A stretch of DNA of 64,000 nt from Neocallimastix lanati (nom. inval.) (GCA_016946835.1 JACVTC010000037.1:786501-850500), one strand, 5' to 3'. Shown: positions 23,503 through 34,676, counted from the stretch's first letter. The notes: generated by a model from the sequence alone, not told the origin. Numbers and translations: made by a program.

Positions 23503-25350
23503 TTAATCAGTTTCTGGCATTGGGAATTGAACACCAGTATCAATGTAAAGGAAATCGAACATATCGAAATCTGGATCTCCCCAGTCTTTAATGGCACCTT
23601 CAGCAGTAAGAGTGTTGAAAGCACTATCAGTAAAACGCATGTTCATTGGAACAGTAAATGGTCCAGTACCTTGTTTGACAGTCCATGAACCATAACGTTC
23701 TTGTGGTCTAGTAGAAGAGTAATTTGGATCACGAACTAATGGTACCCAAACACCATCAGCTTGTTGGACTTCAACGGCAACAAGAGAACCCATGTTAGCA
23801 ACATTGACAACAGTAAGAGCAAAGTACCATGGACCGGCACCTGGACGTAACCAAACGTGAATGTTACCCTTCACTGGACATGGGACACGCTTGTACTTAA
23901 TTGGAATAACACCATCAACCATAACCCCATATGGATCATTTGTTTGTAAACGAGACATGGCAATATCTGATAAATCAACGTGCCAACTACCTTCTGGGAT
24001 TGGACAACCATACTTGAAATCAATTTCGTTACAGTGATCAACACCGGATCCACAGCACCACTTAGCATTAGCAGTACATGGACAGGAATCAACAACTTGT
24101 AAAATAATATGATCAGTACCTTCACCAGCTGGGTAAGAAGAACCATCTGGTAAAGTTCTTTCAACTTCGTAACATTCACCACAGGAAAGATAGTTATCAT
24201 AGTCACCTGGAAGAGAAGACCAGAATTGAGTGTAGTAGTTACCGTTTGGAGCACAGAAGTTACCTCTTAAAGTAATATCATCTGGATCCTTACAAAGATC
24301 TGGGTAGTGTTCACAGAATCTAACACAAAGTTCACCAGTTTCATTAAATTTAGTAGTACATAAACCGTATAAACCGAAACCACATGCACCACCATAGGTT
24401 AAACCGAAGTGAGTAGATCTAGAGTATTTCCATGGTTGATCAGTAGAACTATGAACTTCTGGCCAGATACCAGACTTACACAAAGCTGGGTCAACAGAAA
24501 CACAAGATCCTTCACCAGCAACACCACCACAATCATCACAGTTTTCAGAAGATAAATTATCTTCACAGTACATGGCAACACAAACATTATCTACCATAGT
24601 CCATTTAGAACCACAGGAAGCGAGACCAGTATTTTCAGCATGTGGATATGGTGGTTGAGTGTGACTTGGTGGTAAAGTAGAGAAAATACCAGATTCAAGA
24701 ACACCACCATCTGCAAGAGTAGTTCTAGTAACACCAGCTTCTGGCTTTTTGGTTGGTTCAGTAGCCTTAGTAGTTGTAGCTGTATCTTCTTTTTCACAAG
24801 ATTTCTTAATTAAACACCATTCTTCATTTTCAACACCCCACTTACCATCTTTATCTTCGAAGACAGAAGTACAAGTTGAACAACATGGGTAAAGACCACA
24901 ACTGTCTTCAGTATCAACAGTTTCAATAATACCACACCAATCATCGCCGTCCATTCCCCACTTTCCACTTTCATCTGTGTAAATAACATCAGTACCTTCC
25001 TTACAACAGTCATAACCTAAAGCTTTACTCCAGCATTCATCATTAGTGGCGGATGAACCATTACATTTTTCTTTATCAATACCACACCTTTTATTATTAT
25101 TTCATTATTTATTTAAATTTTAAGAGTTATAAAAAATTTATTTTATTTTTAAATATTTTTACTATTTTTATTTTTTTTTTTTTTTTTTTTTCATTTTATT
25201 TATTTACCATTGACCGTCTTCTACACCCCATTCACCATCATCATCAGTAAATACAACATCACATGATTTACAACATTCGTAACCATTTTGGCACTTAGCG
25301 TAAATACCAGCAACTAATAAAATAAGCCCTAAAGCTTGAATTGACTTCAT
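23503..25350 (-). CDS. Secreted expansin/swollenin-like protein with three N-terminal fungal dockerins (CBM10 type)
   Basis: Two exons: 25350-25208 and 25087-23503, with a 120-bp GT..AG intron splitting the codon for W48; 575 residues. The signal peptide is [18 protein letters not shown]. Three Cys-rich dockerin repeats follow at about 20-56, 66-111 and 111-145, each with the CC..C....D..G.WG....WC pattern. A Thr/Pro-rich linker and a Cys-rich connector (about 205-250) precede an expansin D1 double-psi beta-barrel (about 265-450) with GGACGFG at 280-286 and HVDLS at 417-421, the equivalent of the HFD motif with its Asp. A C-terminal CBM63-like domain covers about 452-572. Fungal dockerins (known) bind scaffoldins of anaerobic-fungus cellulosomes; expansins loosen cellulose non-hydrolytically. 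Starting at the internal Met 25-24 kb would lose the signal peptide and first repeats, so the spliced start is preferred. Confidence 0.93.
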
Positions 25351-27204
25351 TTTTTTAAACAAACTATTATATAAATTATGAAATATAATTTATCATCAAT
25401 AAAATAGTTGTATTTATTTATTATTTTTTATATTTAAATAATTTAAATAATTTAAATAATTATTTACCTAATAATATAATTGTTTACGTAACCAGACGTT
25501 AATTCTATTATAATAAAATTATATATATAGTATAACTATTAGTACATACGTTTTACAATTATTTTATGAAAAAAAATTTTTTTTATAATATATGTTTGAT
25601 TAAATATCTAATTTCTCTTTATTTGAACGCTTTTATTTTAATTGTCAAATATGACTTTCATATTTAATTATCTTTAATACATTTCAAATTTTGTATTATG
25701 GACATTCAATTTAAATTTTTTTGTAAAATTACTACTTTTTATATACAAAATATATCATGCTTTTTAAAAAATTTATTTTTAATTTTTTTTTTTTTTTATT
25801 GTAAAAAATATGTGAATTGATTTATAATAACATATATTATATTATAAGGTTATTGATTATACGAACTTTCTTATTTTATAATTTGGTTATTATATAAATA
25901 AATATTTTTTCCTTCCTATTAAATATATTAAAAATTTAATTTGTTTTTTATTTTTATATATATATATATAAAATAAAAGATATCAAATCGTTTAATTTTA
26001 TATATAAATTTAATTTTTTTTTAAATTTGAATAGAAGAAAAAAAAATAAAAATAATTTGATTTATAAAATCTTAAAAGGGAAGAAGAAATATTTGGTATT
26101 TATATTTGAATAAAAAATTTTTATATTAATAATAAAAATATAATAAAGGAAAAATAAGGAAACTTAAAAATATATTAAAAAAAAAGATATTATACCAAAA
26201 TAGGAAAAGTTAAGAATAGCAAATTAAATTAAAAAAGATAATCAATTCAAATAATATATTGCTTTTTTTTTCTTATATATTTATTATAAATTTAATATAT
26301 GATAAAAAAATATATATATAATATTCATTATGTAATATTGTATAATATTTTTAATTTTTCTTTAATATTCATTTATTTTAATATAATATTAATTTTTTTT
26401 TTTTTATTTTAAATAATCATTTAAAATATTAATATATATATTTTCTTTCAATTATTAATTTTTATGATTTTATAAGAATTTAAATATATTTATTATTATT
26501 ATTTTTTCTTTCCATAAAATAATAAAAACTAAACTTATTCATTAAAAATGTAGCCTATTATACTTTTATAGAATAATAACAATTTTCACAAAAATTAATA
26601 AAAATAATATATTAAATATTTAAAGTATATTGAATATTAAATATATTAAATTTAAAGAGAAATAATATTAAATATTATAGTAAATAAGAAATTTAAAAAA
26701 AAAATTAATTAAAATAAGGTTTAAATATTAATTAAACAAAATCCAGTGATTAAATAGCAAAAAAAGTTTATTTTATAATATTTTTAAAAGTTTTTTGGTT
26801 GTGAAAAATTTTATTATTTGCATATATATAAATTATTTTAAAAATGCACCCAGATAAAAACAATAAAAAAAAAACTAATAAAATTTTTAAAATGATCGAC
26901 AACCCTCTTTCATTAATAAGATGTCGATCATTTTTTTAATGACATATTTGAACATTATTTTAAAATGATTTTTTACGAATTATCTTCAAACAAATAATAA
27001 AAAAAAAAAAAAACTTCATATTTTGTACTAAAACATTAATATAGAGTTAATATGAATAGTCAACAATAAAAGATGTTTTAGGTTTTAATTTGTAATAATT
27101 TTAATTACAATATATTCATTGGAATTTCAATTAAGATAAAGATGACTGAAGAGAATGAAAAGCTTTATAATAAATATTAACAATTATTATATGCTTAATC
27201 TTAT
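25351..27204. other. AT-rich intergenic DNA
   Basis: Upstream region of the dockerin-expansin gene, then about 1.7 kb of A/T-rich sequence with no exon-like block except the hairpin at 26889-26934. A 26-bp sequence at 27182-27207 recurs in the same orientation at 37201-37226, outside the opposite arm of the large palindrome. Confidence 0.5.
26889..26934. repeat. 12-bp perfect hairpin in AT desert
   Basis: AAAATGATCGAC (26889-26900) pairs exactly with GTCGATCATTTT (26923-26934) across a 22-nt loop. It is followed by a T run, giving a terminator-like appearance. Its two GATCGAC stems stand out in A/T-only surroundings. Role unknown. Confidence 0.7.
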
Positions 27205-27405
27205 TTTATTATTAAGGTAATTACAAAGTTTATAATTTTTTAGAAAAATACATTCGTAAAATATTTATATATATAAATGTTAGAATATATGAAATATGTG
27301 TTAAAATGTATTAAAATGTATTGTATTAAATTTAATGTATGAGCCACATTGTATGAATATAAAAACATGTAATTTATATAATTTAGATATTTGTAACTCT
27401 TTATC

Positions 27406-27411
27406 ATAAAA

Positions 27412-27417
<6 letters not shown>
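27406..27417. repeat. 12-bp target-site duplication, LINE 3' side
   Basis: ATAAAATATATT, repeated at 32741-32752. The same 12 bp occur once, uninterrupted, at the mirrored position in the right palindrome arm (36822-36833). Confidence 0.93.
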
Positions 27418-27452
<35 letters not shown>

Positions 27453-27684
27453 GGCAGCAAACTTGTTTCATCTTTATTAATTAAATATTTGATAAAATAC
27501 ATGTAATAAAATAATAAAAAAAAAAAAGATAAAAAAATAAACAAAAAATAAAACACAAAATAAAAATAAAATAATGGTATAATATATTCTAGTTTCATTT
27601 AATTAATATTTGTAAGACTTCACAAGGGCATTATTATACTGAAGTATAATAATTAAATTTGACTTCGCAATGTTAATCATAATT

Positions 27685-30600
27685 TTAAGATACAAAATTA
27701 TGATCTTCATTGGTTGCGCTAGCCCTGCTGGCCTGTCTTACTGTTTCTTCAGCATTGACGCTCTTGGTAGTAGTAGTACGATTCGATTTGAACCTATTGA
27801 ACAAAGACCATTGCTGGCCAATAGCAATAGGTATAATCGATTGGAGAAGTGCCGCAGTAACCACTAAGAACGGAGTATCAGAATAAGCACCTGATTTCAT
27901 CTGGCACTTAAATAGATCCTTCCATTCCCTTGTACTGTTATTAATACTTCGACCTCCAAGAAGGAAATTAAACACTTTTTCACACACACTAGAATCAATA
28001 TACACATTATTTTCAATACTATTACTAACATTACTAAAAATACTATTACTAATATTATTATTACTATTATAACTATTACTATTATTACTATTACTATTAT
28101 CATTATTACTATTAACAATATCATTTGTTAGGTTGCCACGGTAAAAAGCATTATATAAAAATAAAATTTTATCATTAACTTTACTACGAGTATGATTGAA
28201 AAAGGGACAATCAATTAACCAATGACTTATCCATTGTTTATTACTTTTACAACAGGGACAAAAATTAGGACACATTTGGTCCACTATTTTTGCAGCTTTA
28301 GCAATTCTAGCATCTAATCTATATCCGCTTCGTGCTCTCAATAGCCAATAGAAACCATATGAAAGATCAGGATAGTCATAACAAAGTTTTATAAATTTTG
28401 ATGTTTCTTCGAATTTGTTTTTGTCATAAAACTCAGCTTTAATAGAATTGATTTTCATATCTCTTTTCCAATAAAAATCCTTGATTTTATTATCGTTATT
28501 ACCTCTTTTCTCTAGTTTACGTTTAAGAGTTCTACTTTCTTTTGTCCAAGTATATTTTCTAGATTTTGGAATATTATTAACTAAATAGGAAATAATACAA
28601 TTTGAATTTTTCCATTTATCAAAACATTTGACCTGAGACAAAGCACACTTAGCTGACAATGGAGGAATATGTAAATCTTTTGAAATAGAATATACATTAA
28701 TAAATGATTTGGTTTTTTGTATACCTGCAATCCATCTTAATCCTTTATTAATTAATTTCTGAGTATTATTTGTTCTCGTTTTATTCGAACCAAGTAAAGG
28801 TGCAAAGTAAGAGACTTTACTAAGTACATAAGAGTTAATTATAATCTTCTTAAATGGAATAGGAATTTTGGAATTTGAAAGAAATTTACTAACAGAAAAG
28901 AGAGCTTTAGTTACTTTAGAGTTAAGTAATTTAATAATAGGTTTCAACGATAAGCTTTTATCAAATGGTATACCTAAATAGGTATAACATTTAGTTATTG
29001 GAATTGGTTGACCAGCAAGATAAAAAGTAGGATCTCTTTTATTTTGAAAAAGAGGTGTGTCTGGTCGAATCACCATCGTTGCACACTTATTAATTCCAAA
29101 ATTCATCATATTAAATTTAGCCCATTCATTTACCTTCTTAAGCATTTTTTTCAACTTAGTTCTTGACGGTGCGCATAGAACAATATCATCTGCAAAGAGT
29201 CCACCACAACATCTAGATTCGCCTAAAGGAATTCCAAGTTCTGAAACATCATTAAAAATGTCATTAATAAAAAGATTGAAAAGAATTGGTGATAGTGGAC
29301 AACCTTGTCTAACTCCTTTCATAATATTAAAAGATTCCGAATATTGATCATCAATTTTAACACTAGCTTTGGATGTCAAATATAGATTTTTTATAAATTG
29401 ATAACATTTACCTCTAATACCTAAAGCATCTAATTTATATAAAATATTACCTATTGGAACAGAATCATATGCCTTTTTTAAATCTAGAAAAGCTAGGTAA
29501 GTTTCTTTATTATCATTTTTACGCCTTTGACAAATTTCTCGAATTGAAATAAATAAACTAACACATTCTTCTTTAGTACGAAATCCAAATTGCTCTGGCC
29601 TAATAAAATTATTTTTAAGTCCATATTCTGAAATTCTTTTGGAGACTATTTTCGAAATGAGTTTAATACCATTGTTAATCAGAGAGATACCTCGATAATT
29701 GTCACAATCAGATAGATCATCTCCTTTTTTAGGAATAGATATAATACTTGCTTCATTCCATGAGCTAGGAAATTCTCCATTCCAAATTCTTGAGTATATC
29801 TTCTGTAAACAATTTAAACCAGAAGAAGAATTATTTACTGAATTTTCGTCATCCGGAGGAATTAAAGCTTTATAAAATTCAATAGGAATTCCATCCGGGC
29901 CTGAAGCTTTAAAATTTGGAGTAGCCAAAATTGCTTCTCTAATTTCTTCTATACTGATGTCTTGATTTATATCCCATTCATTGTGTCTCGTATACCTAAA
30001 TGTTCCATTGGAAAATTTATTATACCATTCGATTAATGCACTATTGATATCAGAATGGCTTGAAGCAAGTTTTTTATAGTGATTGTGCCATACTTCTAAC
30101 TGTTCTTTAGTAGAAGTAGCTAGTTTACCATTTTTGTCCTTTACTGGAGAATTTGACATATTTTTAAATTTATCTACTTTTGCTGTTGTTTTAAGCCATT
30201 TCCAAGCTTTTTTAGGGTTATGAGATTTCATATATTCACATCCTGTATTAATCCAATGTTGGTATTCAGTTTTCCTATAAATATTACACATATGATGAAT
30301 AATTTTGCACATTCTATTATATTTATCAATTAATTCTTCAAATTCATCTAAATTATGATAAGAACCTCTTCTTTTAATGGATTTATATAATTTCATTTTG
30401 AGTTTTTGCAAATTAAATATTTTCTGCGACATATGAAAAAAAGATTTTCGAACTTCTGAAATTGACGTGATATTAAGTTCCTTAGCAATATTGAATGAAG
30501 TTGAAATAAATTTCTTTGAAATATCATCAATACTAATATTAGGATCTGGAATCACTTCCTCTAATACACTAAAATAGTTGTTGTCAAAAATTGATTCTTT

Positions 30601-32082
30601 TTCATTTATACATTTTAATCTATCCCATTTAACTGTCTTTTTAGGCAGAGAGAAAGAATTATCTGAATTAACTGATGAAAAACATTTACCTTTTATTAAT
30701 AAAGGTTTATGATCCGAAATGGGGGGAAAGTCAATAAAAGTACCATATGAAAGTAAATCTAACATATGATCATTGACAATCGCATGATCTATATCAGATT
30801 CTCTATTACCTCTACTCCATGAAATTGGGGAGCCCCATAAGGGAAGAATTTTCCAATTACTAAATTTAGAGAGCAAATTACTTAATTTCTCAGTAGGTAA
30901 ATTAAAATCACCAACCAACATTGAAGGATGAGAAGAGTGACTATTTAACCAAGACAATATTTCAATTCTAGCAGCTCTAGCATGAAGGCTATGGCCACTA
31001 TGAGGTACGTACACATTACCAATAGAACATTTAGTGAAATTCCAAAAATTATAAGTATACAAGGAAATAATATACTCATAAGTGTTGTTTTCAAGAGAGG
31101 CTTGACAAGAATTATGAAACCCAATATAAAGACCTCTTTTACCGGGAATTTCATTATTAGCTTTTTTGAAGAAATGTTTGTAGTTTTTTAATGATACTCG
31201 ACATGGATATTTACTGCTAGAACCTGAACCATTTCCTGTTTCCTGAAAGCATAAGAAAAGTGGTTTGTACATTGAAATAAAGAATTCAACACTGTCTTTT
31301 TTATCAAAGTTCCATCCATTAGTATTCCAACTGACACATAGAGAAAATTCTTTAACTGTATTATTATTAATATGAGTGTTATTAATATTATTGGAATTAT
31401 TATAATTGATTGAACTGAAATTTGAATATGAATCTGAGCTTGAAACTGAATTTAAACATAAATTTGAAATTGAACTTGAACTTGTACTTGTACTTGAACT
31501 TGAACTTGAACCTGTACTTGAACTTGTACTTAAACTTGTACTTGAACTTGAACTTGAGCTTGTACTTGAACTTGGACTTGAACTTGAACTTGAGCTTGTA
31601 CTTGAACTTGAACATGAATCTGTATTTGAACTTGAATTTGAATTTTGACTTGAATCTGCATTTGAATTTGAAGTAGTGAATAAGTTGATATTATAAGATG
31701 AATTCACTTTTTCTGATAAGGCAAAATGTTTCCTTTTGAGTGAAGAAAAACTGTATTTATGATTCCTTTTGCTACAATTAATAACGTTAATTGAAGCACG
31801 TTTGAAACTATTAACAATACAATCAGAAATAGATGTTAATTCTTCTTCATTACCTACTATTTTAATTTTAAAGAATGCATCATTAAAATTAGCAATACGT
31901 TTAACTGATAAAACCTTATCATTTAATTCATTCAGAGTTTTCTTTAAATGTCTTCTCATTTTGATTTCTGGCCAAGATCGAAGTCCGCGGATAAAGAGTA
32001 GTTTCGTATTCTCCATTGGTATACCGTGGCACCTTGAACCTCTTAGAATGAAATTCTTATTTCTTATAAATTGGATTTCCAT
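27685..32082 (-). CDS. LINE polyprotein: N-terminal domain, APE endonuclease, reverse transcriptase, zinc knuckle
   Basis: 1,465 residues. Residues 1-110 form a basic N-terminal domain, also conserved in the decayed copy at 8.2 kb. About 127-224 is a Ser/Thr/Asn-rich linker. The endonuclease (about 246-457) shows CVSWNTNGW, CFQETGN, GNVYVP, LVGDFNLP, SDIDHAIVN and ISDHKPLL, including the metal-binding Asp/Asn and catalytic His. The reverse transcriptase (about 720-1000) shows FKASGPDGIPIEF, DNYRGISLINNG, FLDLKKAYDSV, GVRQGCPLSPILFNLFIND and GLFADDIVLCAPS with the catalytic Asp pair at about 965. The C-terminus has CPNFCPCC with later His and Cys near 1274, then an Asn-rich tract. Known role: nicks target DNA and reverse-transcribes its own RNA at the nick. 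No separate ORF1 was seen upstream, so the N-terminal domain may supply RNA binding (inference). Confidence 0.95.
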   Translation of the reverse strand: MEIQFIRNKNFILRGSRCHGIPMENTKLLFIRGLRSWPEIKMRRHLKKTLNELNDKVLSVKRIANFNDAFFKIKIVGNEEELTSISDCIVNSFKRASINVINCSKRNHKYSFSSLKRKHFALSEKVNSSYNINLFTTSNSNADSSQNSNSSSNTDSCSSSSTSSSSSSSPSSSTSSSSSSSTSLSTSSSTGSSSSSSTSTSSSSISNLCLNSVSSSDSYSNFSSINYNNSNNINNTHINNNTVKEFSLCVSWNTNGWNFDKKDSVEFFISMYKPLFLCFQETGNGSGSSSKYPCRVSLKNYKHFFKKANNEIPGKRGLYIGFHNSCQASLENNTYEYIISLYTYNFWNFTKCSIGNVYVPHSGHSLHARAARIEILSWLNSHSSHPSMLVGDFNLPTEKLSNLLSKFSNWKILPLWGSPISWSRGNRESDIDHAIVNDHMLDLLSYGTFIDFPPISDHKPLLIKGKCFSSVNSDNSFSLPKKTVKWDRLKCINEKESIFDNNYFSVLEEVIPDPNISIDDISKKFISTSFNIAKELNITSISEVRKSFFHMSQKIFNLQKLKMKLYKSIKRRGSYHNLDEFEELIDKYNRMCKIIHHMCNIYRKTEYQHWINTGCEYMKSHNPKKAWKWLKTTAKVDKFKNMSNSPVKDKNGKLATSTKEQLEVWHNHYKKLASSHSDINSALIEWYNKFSNGTFRYTRHNEWDINQDISIEEIREAILATPNFKASGPDGIPIEFYKALIPPDDENSVNNSSSGLNCLQKIYSRIWNGEFPSSWNEASIISIPKKGDDLSDCDNYRGISLINNGIKLISKIVSKRISEYGLKNNFIRPEQFGFRTKEECVSLFISIREICQRRKNDNKETYLAFLDLKKAYDSVPIGNILYKLDALGIRGKCYQFIKNLYLTSKASVKIDDQYSESFNIMKGVRQGCPLSPILFNLFINDIFNDVSELGIPLGESRCCGGLFADDIVLCAPSRTKLKKMLKKVNEWAKFNMMNFGINKCATMVIRPDTPLFQNKRDPTFYLAGQPIPITKCYTYLGIPFDKSLSLKPIIKLLNSKVTKALFSVSKFLSNSKIPIPFKKIIINSYVLSKVSYFAPLLGSNKTRTNNTQKLINKGLRWIAGIQKTKSFINVYSISKDLHIPPLSAKCALSQVKCFDKWKNSNCIISYLVNNIPKSRKYTWTKESRTLKRKLEKRGNNDNKIKDFYWKRDMKINSIKAEFYDKNKFEETSKFIKLCYDYPDLSYGFYWLLRARSGYRLDARIAKAAKIVDQMCPNFCPCCKSNKQWISHWLIDCPFFNHTRSKVNDKILFLYNAFYRGNLTNDIVNSNNDNSNSNNSNSYNSNNNISNSIFSNVSNSIENNVYIDSSVCEKVFNFLLGGRSINNSTREWKDLFKCQMKSGAYSDTPFLVVTAALLQSIIPIAIGQQWSLFNRFKSNRTTTTKSVNAEETVRQASRASATNEDHNFVS

Positions 32083-32688
32083 AATAGTAATAAAAAACTA
32101 AAAATTAATAACTAAAAAAAAAAAATAAAAAAAAGTCAATTTTTATTATAAAGTCTTGAGTATAATGAGAATTGTAATAATTTTATATCTTTTTGGAGTA
32201 AATAATTTCGATAATTAGTAGTTTGTTGAATGATTGAAAAATAATTTGATTTAGCACTTTTTTCAGTATATTATTTAAATTGAATATCATAAAGTATTTA
32301 ATGACTAAGATTGAATTGATGAAATAAAATGGCACAAAATTAGTAAAGAGTTAAATAAATTACTACAAGATTTAGAGTGAATCAATCTCTTACAACGTGA
32401 TACATGAAATATAAAGTTGAAATACAATTGAATACAATAGATTCTTACATGAGAATAGTAATACTACATGAAAATAGAAATACAATGAAAATGTATTACT
32501 AATTCTTGGGTGTAACTTATTTAACAATGTTCCAAAAATGCACCATTATATTCCGCAGTGAGTGTTCACCAGAAAAATTTTACCAATAACATTACCATTG
32601 CGCATAATGTTATTAATTAACACAAAATATAACTTTACTACTATTTTGCACCAGTACTGTGGATCTACTTTATAAGAGTAAAGTTAAT

Positions 32689-32740
32689 TCCCCTTGCAGG
32701 CGATTTAAATACATAAATCTAGTACACCCCTGCTCGGGGA
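32689..32740 (-). promoter_or_regulatory. Terminal stem-loop at the exact 5' end of the LINE
   Basis: Reading the LINE strand, the first bases TCCCC-GA-GCAGG pair with CCTGC-AA-GGGGA (5' arm 32740-32729; 3' arm 32700-32689). The two 5-bp helices are separated by a GA/AA internal loop, with a loop of about 28 nt. Several LINE families carry self-cleaving ribozymes at this position (established for R2 and others). I cannot show that this one cleaves; the nested helix order does not obviously fit the HDV fold. Confidence 0.5.
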
Positions 32741-32752
32741 ATAAAATATATT
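32741..32752. repeat. 12-bp target-site duplication, LINE 5' side
   Basis: ATAAAATATATT, identical to 27406-27417. The palindrome sequence resumes directly after it. Confidence 0.93.
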
Positions 32753-33224
32753 AATATAGTTGACATGATTATTAAACCCAATAAACTGACCGTTAATAAT
32801 AAACATATGTATGTATATTTATAAGTTATAGAACAATTGAATATTCTATAAATATATATATAAAATATATATATAAAATAATTTAATATTTTATACTATC
32901 TGTGAGTTAGTAAAAAATATAAAAAAGGAAATAATTTAATAATGATAAATTAATGTATTTTAAATACAATGAAAAATGTTTTAATAAAGAAATAATTATA
33001 TTAAGTTTAAATTATTTTATTTATTTTTATTTTTTTTAATTATTTAATTATATACATATTAATAAGTTAGTTAAATAATTATTAATATTATATCATTAAT
33101 ATACAATATACAATAGTTAAATTTTAATTTTAATGGTCTTTTAAAACTAATATTAAAAAAAAATTAAAATTGATTTTTTTATTTTTTCTAAATTATTAAT
33201 TATTAATATAATTTATTTTTTTAT

Positions 33225-33368
33225 TATTTATTATTTATTATTTATTATTTATTATTTATTATTAACACAAAGAACCAAAAACCAAAAACCAAAAACCAAA
33301 AACCAATTTTAATTTAATTTATTATTTATTATTAACACAAAGAACCAAAAACCAAAAACCAAAATCCA
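33225..33368. repeat. TTATTTA and CCAAAAA minisatellites (left arm)
   Basis: A TTATTTA run is followed by ATTAACACAAAG and four or five CCAAAAA units. The whole block then repeats once. The mirror image lies at 36206-36349 in the right arm. Identical repeat numbers in both arms argue that the arms are very young or are homogenised. Confidence 0.88.
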
Positions 33369-34196
33369 ATTTAATTTAATTTATTTATTTTTATTTTGTC
33401 GCTAATTTTCTTCAATGATAAAGAATAAAAAGAATAGTCTAAAAAAAAATTAAGATTTAATAAAATAAAAAAAAGAAAAAAATAAAATCTTAAAAAAAAA
33501 GTTAAAAAAGGATAAATTAAAATTTTAAATGAAAACAAAAAAAAAAAAAAGTATAACAAAATAAAAAAAAAAGAATTTTCTTTTCTAAATAAATGAGTAA
33601 ATGAATGAATATTAAATAGATAAATAAACAAATAAATAAATAAATAATTATTTTAAATACTAAATAATATTAAATATTAAATCATGATTAAATCATATTA
33701 ATTCTTATAATAATATCAATAATATTTTATTAATTAACAATAATAATTATCATTATTTATTATTATATTTATCTATTATTACTTTATTATGGCTATCTGT
33801 TAGTATTATGGTATTATTAATATCATACTACTATTACATTTTTCAATGATAAAAAATGATAAAGAATAATGATATTTTGTTTACCAAATAATGTTATAAT
33901 TCATACATAATTCCTATTTTTTTAAAAAATTATTTAATTATTTACTTATGGAACTTTCTTATTTTCTAATAATTTAACTTTTTTTATTACTAATTATTAT
34001 AAATTAAATTATATTTTTTTAAAAAATATTTATTATCAGTATAATAATAGTAATAATAATTATATATTTTTTCATTTATTTGATTAGTATTATTTTTATT
34101 ATTTTACGATTAATATTGATTTCTCATATTATTTCCTTTTAAGTTAAAGACTCCATAAATTTTATTAGTATTATTCCTTCAAATATAAAATAGTAA

Positions 34197-34676
34197 AAAA
34201 CTTTTTTCTTTATTTCACTTTTATTTGTTAAAATATAATTAATAATAATATTTACAAATTATTTTTTATTTGTTTTTAAATAAAATACTATTAATTATAT
34301 TATAATTATGTAAAGATATTAACATTTATTATTTATTGAATAATACTTTTTTTCAATTTTTTTTTTGTTTGTTTATTCTTTTGTTTTAAAAAATTTTTTA
34401 ATTGTAGACAAAGCAATATTCTAATTAATTCTTTTTTTTTATTTATTTCTTTTTTTTTATTTATTATTTAATTAAATAAAAAAAAGAAAAAAAGAATTAA
34501 AAAAGTTTTTTTCTTGCTTTATCTATCATAAAATATCTTATATATACTATAATATTTTTTTTTATTTTACCTATAAAGATAATATTGTTTTTCTTTTGTT
34601 TATTATTTATAAAAATATTTCTTTTTTATTTATAATATAAAAAAATTATTTTTCTATTTTTATAAAAATATTATTA
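34197..34676. other. Palindrome spacer, 3' flank of the secreted-protein gene
   Basis: A/T-rich unique sequence between the arms. A smaller hairpin is possible at 34425-34500, between TTCTTTTTTTTT-type and AAAAAGAAAAAAAGAA-type tracts. No gene was seen besides the one at 34677. Confidence 0.5.

Larger units (their letters stand above)
27418..32740 (-). mobile_element. Full-length non-LTR (LINE) retrotransposon with intact ORF
   Basis: 5,323 bp on the minus strand: a 658-nt 5' UTR, one 1,465-codon ORF, a 3' UTR of about 235 nt ending GCTGCCGTT, and a poly(A) of about 32 nt seen as a T run from 27418. Exact 12-bp TSDs flank it. An APE-type endonuclease precedes the RT and a Cys/His knuckle follows it, which is typical of the L1/Tx1-like broad group; clade assignment needs a tree. 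All visible catalytic motifs are intact and there are no frameshifts, so the copy is young and may be mobile. Confidence 0.95.
27205..34196. repeat. Large inverted repeat, left arm (interrupted by LINE)
   Basis: Without the LINE and one TSD copy, 27205-27417 plus 32753-34196 form a left arm of about 1.65 kb. It is the near-perfect reverse complement of 35378-37025. Coordinates of paired bases in the inner part sum to 69574 throughout 32741-34196, so there are no net indels over 1,456 bp and very few mismatches (one at 32792). The arm contains no gene, only A/T-rich DNA and ACCAAAA repeats. Confidence 0.95.

Noticed and set aside
26844-26870. MHPDKNN text resembling the HPD motif of J-domain proteins
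   Set aside because: Seven codons only, followed by a stop, with no neighbouring helix-coding sequence; likely chance.
31400-31676. Three antisense or shifted frames rich in Glu/Leu, Lys/Phe and Asn/Leu
   Set aside because: They are shadows of the serine-codon repeat in the LINE ORF on the minus strand.
33262-33368. CCAAAAA units as telomere-like repeats
   Set aside because: Interstitial, few copies, and the unit is not a known fungal telomere repeat; explained as minisatellite.
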